This document shows, piece after piece, positions 55,671 to 59,244 of a stretch of DNA of 59,244 nt. Source of the stretch: an uncultured Bacteroidota bacterium (GTDB taxonomy: Bacteria; Bacteroidota; Bacteroidia; Flavobacteriales; Flavobacteriaceae); assembly GCA_902598295.1 (NCBI GenBank), contig CACKBA010000004.1, positions 1 to 59,244 on the forward strand, given 5' to 3'. The position numbers and the translations under genes were made by a program. Within the stretch, counting starts at the first letter, position 1; each line of letters starts with the position of its first letter. The notes under the pieces are model-generated. The model saw only the letters and a program-made list of their open reading frames with translations, was not told the DNA's origin and searched no databases.

Positions 55671-56469
55671 ATAAAGAATTGTAAAAATTTGATAAGTCTA
55701 GCAAAACAAGACCGTGATTGCCAAAATTGAAATTTTGCTCCATTTCCGTGTTTTCTAAAGCCCCTATTACAAATTCGTATAAATTATTTTCATTTAAATT
55801 AAATTCATTTTTAAAAAAAGTAAGACCGTAGAATTGAATAATATCAACAGCCGCTTTATTTTTTTTATCCAATGCTCTTGACTTTCTAAGTGTATCATAA
55901 TATCCGCTTAATTGCTTATAGACGGCTTCAATATTGAGAGGCATTCCAAGAGGCATAAGTAAAGTACTCAATAAAACACTTGAATTATTTCTAAAAACAA
56001 TTTTTTCTTTTCTGTTTCCTTTATATCCAGGAACTCCCACATCATCAAAATTCAAAATATCCTTTTTGTCTACAAGTGCCAAATCAGATTGAATATTACC
56101 AGATAGATTGTGCGGTCGAACTGTCACATTATCAAGAACATTGACTAATGGCTCTAAGTAAACCTTTATGCTATCAGAACTATATATCTGTTCTGTTATT
56201 ACGATAAGTTGCTTTTTAATTTGAACTGATGAAAAATAAACAGAGTCCATTTTTCTAACGCCTATTTGAAAGCTACCTTGTTGATCTGTGATTGTTTTAC
56301 CACCGGAGTTGGCGTTAATAACATGAATTCCGCTAATATCAATGCTGTCATTTACAACTTCCCCAAAAAGTGTTTTAAATTCTGTTGTCTGCGCACTTTG
56401 TTTAACTGAAATTGAACAAAACAGAATTATTGGGAGAAACCTAATCAAGTATTTTTTGATATTTTTCAC
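55663..56469 (-). CDS. Secreted carboxypeptidase-regulatory-like protein (copy B)
   Basis: 268 residues with a signal peptide (FLPIILFCSISVKQSAQ). The first 90 residues form a carboxypeptidase-D-like regulatory beta domain (GEVVNDSIDISGIHVINANSG, TDQQGSFQIGVRK). The rest is helical without a recognised domain. It is a paralogue of the gene before it. It overlaps that gene by 29 bp. Function unknown; such domains are often found on surface proteins. Confidence 0.8.
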   Translation of the reverse strand: MKNIKKYLIRFLPIILFCSISVKQSAQTTEFKTLFGEVVNDSIDISGIHVINANSGGKTITDQQGSFQIGVRKMDSVYFSSVQIKKQLIVITEQIYSSDSIKVYLEPLVNVLDNVTVRPHNLSGNIQSDLALVDKKDILNFDDVGVPGYKGNRKEKIVFRNNSSVLLSTLLMPLGMPLNIEAVYKQLSGYYDTLRKSRALDKKNKAAVDIIQFYGLTFFKNEFNLNENNLYEFVIGALENTEMEQNFNFGNHGLVLLDLSNFYNSLYE

Positions 56470-57181
56470 TTTGCTTAACTAAAAAATCTATTAGTTCAAA
56501 CTCATTATCTTTTTTTAATAAAATTCTAGATGGGAAATTATCATCACAAAAAATCAAAAATTCCTCGATTTTGTCCTTGGGAATTTTGAGGTTGGATGTA
56601 AAAAATATATCATCATAAAATTCTCTTATCAAATTACTTGGTTTATAAGAACTCACTACGTTCTCTTCTTCTTCAACCTTTCTAAGATTTTCTCTGATAA
56701 GTTTAAATAAATTGATAAAATTTATTCCATCCTTTAACTTCCCTTGCTCGTTAATAACATTAGAAACTCGTGTGGACTTATCAAATGTATAATCATACCT
56801 TTTAAACTCTTCCTCTTTTAAATCCAAAAATTTCTCAGTATTTTCTGGCGTGACAACAACCTCTTCAAGTTCAGTAATTTTGTCATTAACATCAATAACA
56901 ATTCTGTTTTTTTGTAATATTTCTTTAGTGATGGTGATTTCTCTTATTTGATATTGAACAGATGAAAAGATGATTTTATCATTAAGTTTAACTTCAATAT
57001 CAAACTCTCCATCGTCGTTGGTTGTTGTGGCAGCTTGAGAAGTATTGTTAATCACATTGGCAGATGGGACACTAACATTTTTATATAGAACTTTCCCTTT
57101 TATCCATGTTCTATAATCATTTTGCGAAAAGGAAAAGTTTGTTGAAAAAACTAACAATAGTATGTAAAATAAAAATCTCAT
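56441..57181 (-). CDS. Secreted carboxypeptidase-regulatory-like protein (copy A)
   Basis: 246 residues with a signal peptide (FYILLLVFSTNFSFSQ). A regulatory-like beta domain covers about 25-110 (IKGKVLYKNVSVPSANVINN, TTNDDGEFDIEVKLNDKI), then a helical C-terminal half. It is similar in layout to copy B, so the pair probably arose by tandem duplication. It follows the DUF1080 lipoprotein gene by one base. Function unknown. Confidence 0.8.
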   Translation of the reverse strand: MRFLFYILLLVFSTNFSFSQNDYRTWIKGKVLYKNVSVPSANVINNTSQAATTTNDDGEFDIEVKLNDKIIFSSVQYQIREITITKEILQKNRIVIDVNDKITELEEVVVTPENTEKFLDLKEEEFKRYDYTFDKSTRVSNVINEQGKLKDGINFINLFKLIRENLRKVEEEENVVSSYKPSNLIREFYDDIFFTSNLKIPKDKIEEFLIFCDDNFPSRILLKKDNEFELIDFLVKQSEKYQKILD

Positions 57182-57182
57182 G

Positions 57183-57944
57183 CTAATCCAATGATTTGAT
57201 TCGAATGTTTTTGAATTTTATTGGATGACTCTCAGATTGTAGAGATATATAACCCTCTGATAATTTTTTATCTTTCATCTTGAGCATATTCTCGGGCAAT
57301 CTTCCATCATCACCATATCTCATATTTGTATAAGTTAAAACAGTTTCTCCATTTATAACATGATGAGCAATTGAATCGTTGTAAACAATGATTTCTGCTT
57401 TTACCCAATCATCATTATGGTATGTATCAGATGAAGATTGAGTACAATGACTTTTTAATTTTTTAAAATCTATATCCACATCCGTTCCTGGTGTACATAA
57501 ATTTCCAGTAGGTCTTTCTCCATTACCAAGACCACCTAAAAACTGAGCTTCTAGGCTTACAGGAAATGATTGATCTAGCAACATGGTCTCCGGATGTTGA
57601 CTGTGAAACATTATCCCACTATTTTTGGTTGCCCAACCTTCCCCTCCCATAGCTTGATTTCCAAAAAATTTATACTCTAATTTTAAGTGGTAATTTTTAT
57701 ATTTCTTATCGGTATAGTAAATATGACCAAATTTAAAATCAAAATTTTGATAATTTTCATATGAAACTTGAATAGCTTCATCAACAACCTTAAAAGTATT
57801 TCCAAAATTATCACCACTAGGATAACCCTTAATCTTCACTGTCCATCCATCTAAATTTTTTCCATTAAATATAGTTTCCCATTCACTCTTTTCATTTTTC
57901 ATTGAGCATTGACTGAGGACTAAAAGTATTAATATTATTCTCAT
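57183..57944 (-). CDS. DUF1080 / 3-keto-disaccharide hydrolase-domain lipoprotein
   Basis: 253 residues from the ATG at 57944. A longer reading to 57983 runs into the tRNA and is wrong. Lipoprotein signal with Cys13 (ILLVLSQCSMKN). The DUF1080 domain opens WETIFNGKNLDGWTVKIKG and contains YHLKLEYKFFGNQAMGG, SGIMFHSQ and the tail GYISLQSESHPIKFKNI. The family has a lectin-like jelly roll; some members hydrolyse 3-keto sugars. The ATG lies only 9 bases from the end of tRNA-Gly on the same strand. Confidence 0.9.
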   Translation of the reverse strand: MRIILILLVLSQCSMKNEKSEWETIFNGKNLDGWTVKIKGYPSGDNFGNTFKVVDEAIQVSYENYQNFDFKFGHIYYTDKKYKNYHLKLEYKFFGNQAMGGEGWATKNSGIMFHSQHPETMLLDQSFPVSLEAQFLGGLGNGERPTGNLCTPGTDVDIDFKKLKSHCTQSSSDTYHNDDWVKAEIIVYNDSIAHHVINGETVLTYTNMRYGDDGRLPENMLKMKDKKLSEGYISLQSESHPIKFKNIRIKSLD

Positions 57945-57953
57945 ATATTTTTG

Positions 57954-58026
57954 AGCGGAAGACCGGGTTCGAACCGGCGACATTCAGCTTGGAAGGCTGA
58001 CGCTCTACCAACTGAGCTACTTCCGC
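57954..58026 (-). tRNA. tRNA-Gly (anticodon TCC)
   Basis: A 73-base cloverleaf on the minus strand. Acceptor GCGGAAG pairs with CTTCCGC, discriminator T as usual for tRNA-Gly. D-arm TAGCTCAGTTGGTAGAGC, anticodon stem TCAGC/GCTGA with loop CTTCCAA (anticodon TCC), T-arm CCGGTTCGAACCCGG. The 3' CCA is not encoded. It reads directly into the DUF1080 lipoprotein gene. Confidence 0.97.
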
Positions 58027-58063
58027 ATCATTTTTTTAATTATTTTAACTAATAAAACTTACT

Positions 58064-58504
58064 TTGAAAATACAAATAAAAATTATTAATTCTTATGAAT
58101 TACATAACATAAGAAGTATAGTTCTTCGAAATGGGTTAGAACCTAAAATGTGTACTTTTGAAGGTGATACCAGAATAAATTCTATTCATATTGGGGCGTT
58201 TATTGAAAATAAAATTGTTGGTGGTGTATCCTTAATTAAAAACAATTGTAAAATAAATAATGAAAGAGAATGTTTTCAATTGCGAGGTCTTTGTGTTTAT
58301 GAAAAGTATCAAAATTGTGGTATTGGTACAAAAATTTTAAATAAAGTTGAGAATATAATTACTGAAAAAAACACCAAATACATTTGGATGAATGCCAGAG
58401 AAAGTGCTGTTAAATTCTACTTAAATCTTGACTATATAAATTCGAATAGAACAAAGATTATTGGAAATATTGGTTTACATTACATGCTGTATAAATACCT
58501 ATGA
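58064..58504 (+). CDS. GNAT-family N-acetyltransferase
   Basis: 146 residues from a TTG at 58064; no ATG fits nearby. The acetyl-CoA segment RGLCVYEKYQNCGIGTKILN (motif A, with QNCGIG for Q/RxxGxG) and WMNARESAVKFYLNLDY (motif B) are clear. The substrate is unknown. It overlaps the M15 peptidase gene by 4 bp (ATGA). It diverges from the tRNA-Gly, 37 bp away. Confidence 0.85.
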   Translation: MKIQIKIINSYELHNIRSIVLRNGLEPKMCTFEGDTRINSIHIGAFIENKIVGGVSLIKNNCKINNERECFQLRGLCVYEKYQNCGIGTKILNKVENIITEKNTKYIWMNARESAVKFYLNLDYINSNRTKIIGNIGLHYMLYKYL

Positions 58505-59214
58505 ATAAAAGAAATTTGTTATGTATATTGATATTATTATTGGCTAGTTCGCTGATGCATACACAAAAAATAAATACTGAGGTTTTGACTGGGATGGACA
58601 ATTCCAAAATTGTTGGTGATACAATTCAACTGGAAAAGGAAACCTACGCTGCATTTATAAAAATGAAGGATGCGGCTGAAAAAGATGGTATCAAGATTAA
58701 ACTTGTTTCTGGATTTAGAGATTTTTACCGGCAACTAACAATCTGGAATAATAAATACAAAAAATTCACAAAAGAGTTTTCATTAGATGGACCTTCAGCA
58801 ATTAAAGAAATAATAAGATTTTCTACGATTCCGGGAACCTCTAGACACCACTGGGGTACAGAAATTGATGTTATTGATGAAAATTTTGAGAATGAAAAGA
58901 ATTTATTGATTTCAAAAAAATATGAAGAAGGTGGAATCTTTAATTCTTTGAAAAAATGGATGGATAAAAATTCTGAAAAATTCGGTTTCTATATTGTATA
59001 TGATGATGATATTAATAGACCAGGATTTGAATATGAACCATGGCATTACACATACAAACCAGTTTCTGACTTGTATCAGAAAGAATTTCTTAAACTTGAT
59101 TTAAAATCGATAATTTCAAAAACGAAGGTAGCAGGAAGGGAATTTATTAATGAAGAATTTGTAAAAAAATATATAAATGAAAATATTATGGGTATAAGTT
59201 CCGATTTAAAATGA
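58501..59214 (+). CDS. M15-family D-alanyl-D-alanine carboxypeptidase (VanY-like)
   Basis: 237 residues with a signal peptide (LLCILILLLASSLMHTQ). The metal site is SRHHWGTEIDVID and the last His in EPWHYTY; SGFRDFYRQLTIWNNKY precedes it. The family trims terminal D-Ala from peptidoglycan stem peptides. It is exported, so it would act in the periplasm. Translated with the GNAT gene. Confidence 0.9.
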   Translation: MNKRNLLCILILLLASSLMHTQKINTEVLTGMDNSKIVGDTIQLEKETYAAFIKMKDAAEKDGIKIKLVSGFRDFYRQLTIWNNKYKKFTKEFSLDGPSAIKEIIRFSTIPGTSRHHWGTEIDVIDENFENEKNLLISKKYEEGGIFNSLKKWMDKNSEKFGFYIVYDDDINRPGFEYEPWHYTYKPVSDLYQKEFLKLDLKSIISKTKVAGREFINEEFVKKYINENIMGISSDLK

Positions 59215-59222
59215 TTTTTTTT

Positions 59223-59244
59223 ATGACTAAATTTGAATTTAAAA
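59223..59244 (+). CDS. Possible start of another gene (partial)
   Basis: An ATG eight bases after the M15 peptidase stop opens a frame reading MTKFEFK to the window edge. Too short to identify. Confidence 0.3.

Noticed and set aside
57945-57983. Longer start for the DUF1080 gene
   Set aside because: It would begin inside tRNA-Gly and place residues before a clean lipoprotein signal.

Overview
The window looks like a chromosome segment from a low-GC, gliding-type or marine member of the Flavobacteriia (Bacteroidota). This rests on a SusC-family receptor, gldJ and porV of the gliding/type IX secretion (T9SS) apparatus, proteins with T9SS sorting tails, a CtlX-type amidinotransferase, weak or absent Shine-Dalgarno sites, and a few -7 boxes of the Bacteroidetes form TAnnTTTG. 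The species cannot be named from sequence alone. I saw no insertion sequence, integrase, rRNA or CRISPR array. Genes are tightly packed; no gene-free stretch exceeds about 220 bases.

Layout. 1-2912: a SusC-type TonB-dependent receptor running off the left edge. 3130-7910: a 2'-O-rRNA methyltransferase facing a minus-strand operon adk-obg-(secreted TPR-like)-mpl-like ligase-yjjG-like phosphatase. 7945-15136: plus-strand purK-purE, gcvP, a FabH-like ketosynthase and an MlaE/MlaF lipid-transport pair. 15120-20938: a six-gene minus-strand unit headed by pdhA-pdhC, followed by a short-chain dehydrogenase, a SprT-like metalloprotein, a nucleotidyltransferase and a DUF389 membrane protein. 20994-26506: the T9SS/gliding locus, porV and gldJ, with a collagen-like/YadA-head/S74 fibre gene and a small T9SS-sorted protein between them, where many Flavobacteriia carry the sortase gene porU. 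26550-32297: murF, an amidase lipoprotein, YceI, an M20 hydrolase, YjbQ and an SRPBCC protein. 32367-38022: a three-gene RND efflux operon. 38024-41246: a MoxR/ChlI-like AAA+ ATPase with a VWA protein, and an NTF2-like lipoprotein with a clear terminator. 41351-45458: a secreted beta-helix protein, an in-frame coiled-coil remnant after its stop, and a T9SS-sorted protein. 45474-52590: amidohydrolase, sterol-desaturase-like enzyme, an unrecognised membrane protein, tRNA-Val(GAC), CtlX, small proteins, flavin reductase, O-methyltransferase. 52587-58026: TatA-like protein, M1 peptidase, DUF6702 protein, two carboxypeptidase-regulatory-like proteins, a DUF1080 lipoprotein and tRNA-Gly(TCC). 58064-end: GNAT acetyltransferase and an M15 peptidase.

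How the genes work together. Most genes are housekeeping: purine synthesis, glycine cleavage, pyruvate oxidation, cell-wall synthesis, ribosome maturation. The accessory content is mainly envelope and surface: SusC uptake, T9SS export (PorV, GldJ and cargo tails), a trimeric-fibre-like surface protein, RND efflux, and secreted hydrolases. The points most worth a second look are the missing porU with the fibre module in its place, the beta-helix gene cut by an in-frame stop ahead of a coiled-coil tail, the Walker-B Asn in the ATPase of the AAA+/VWA pair, and a lipoprotein gene that begins 9 nt after a tRNA.
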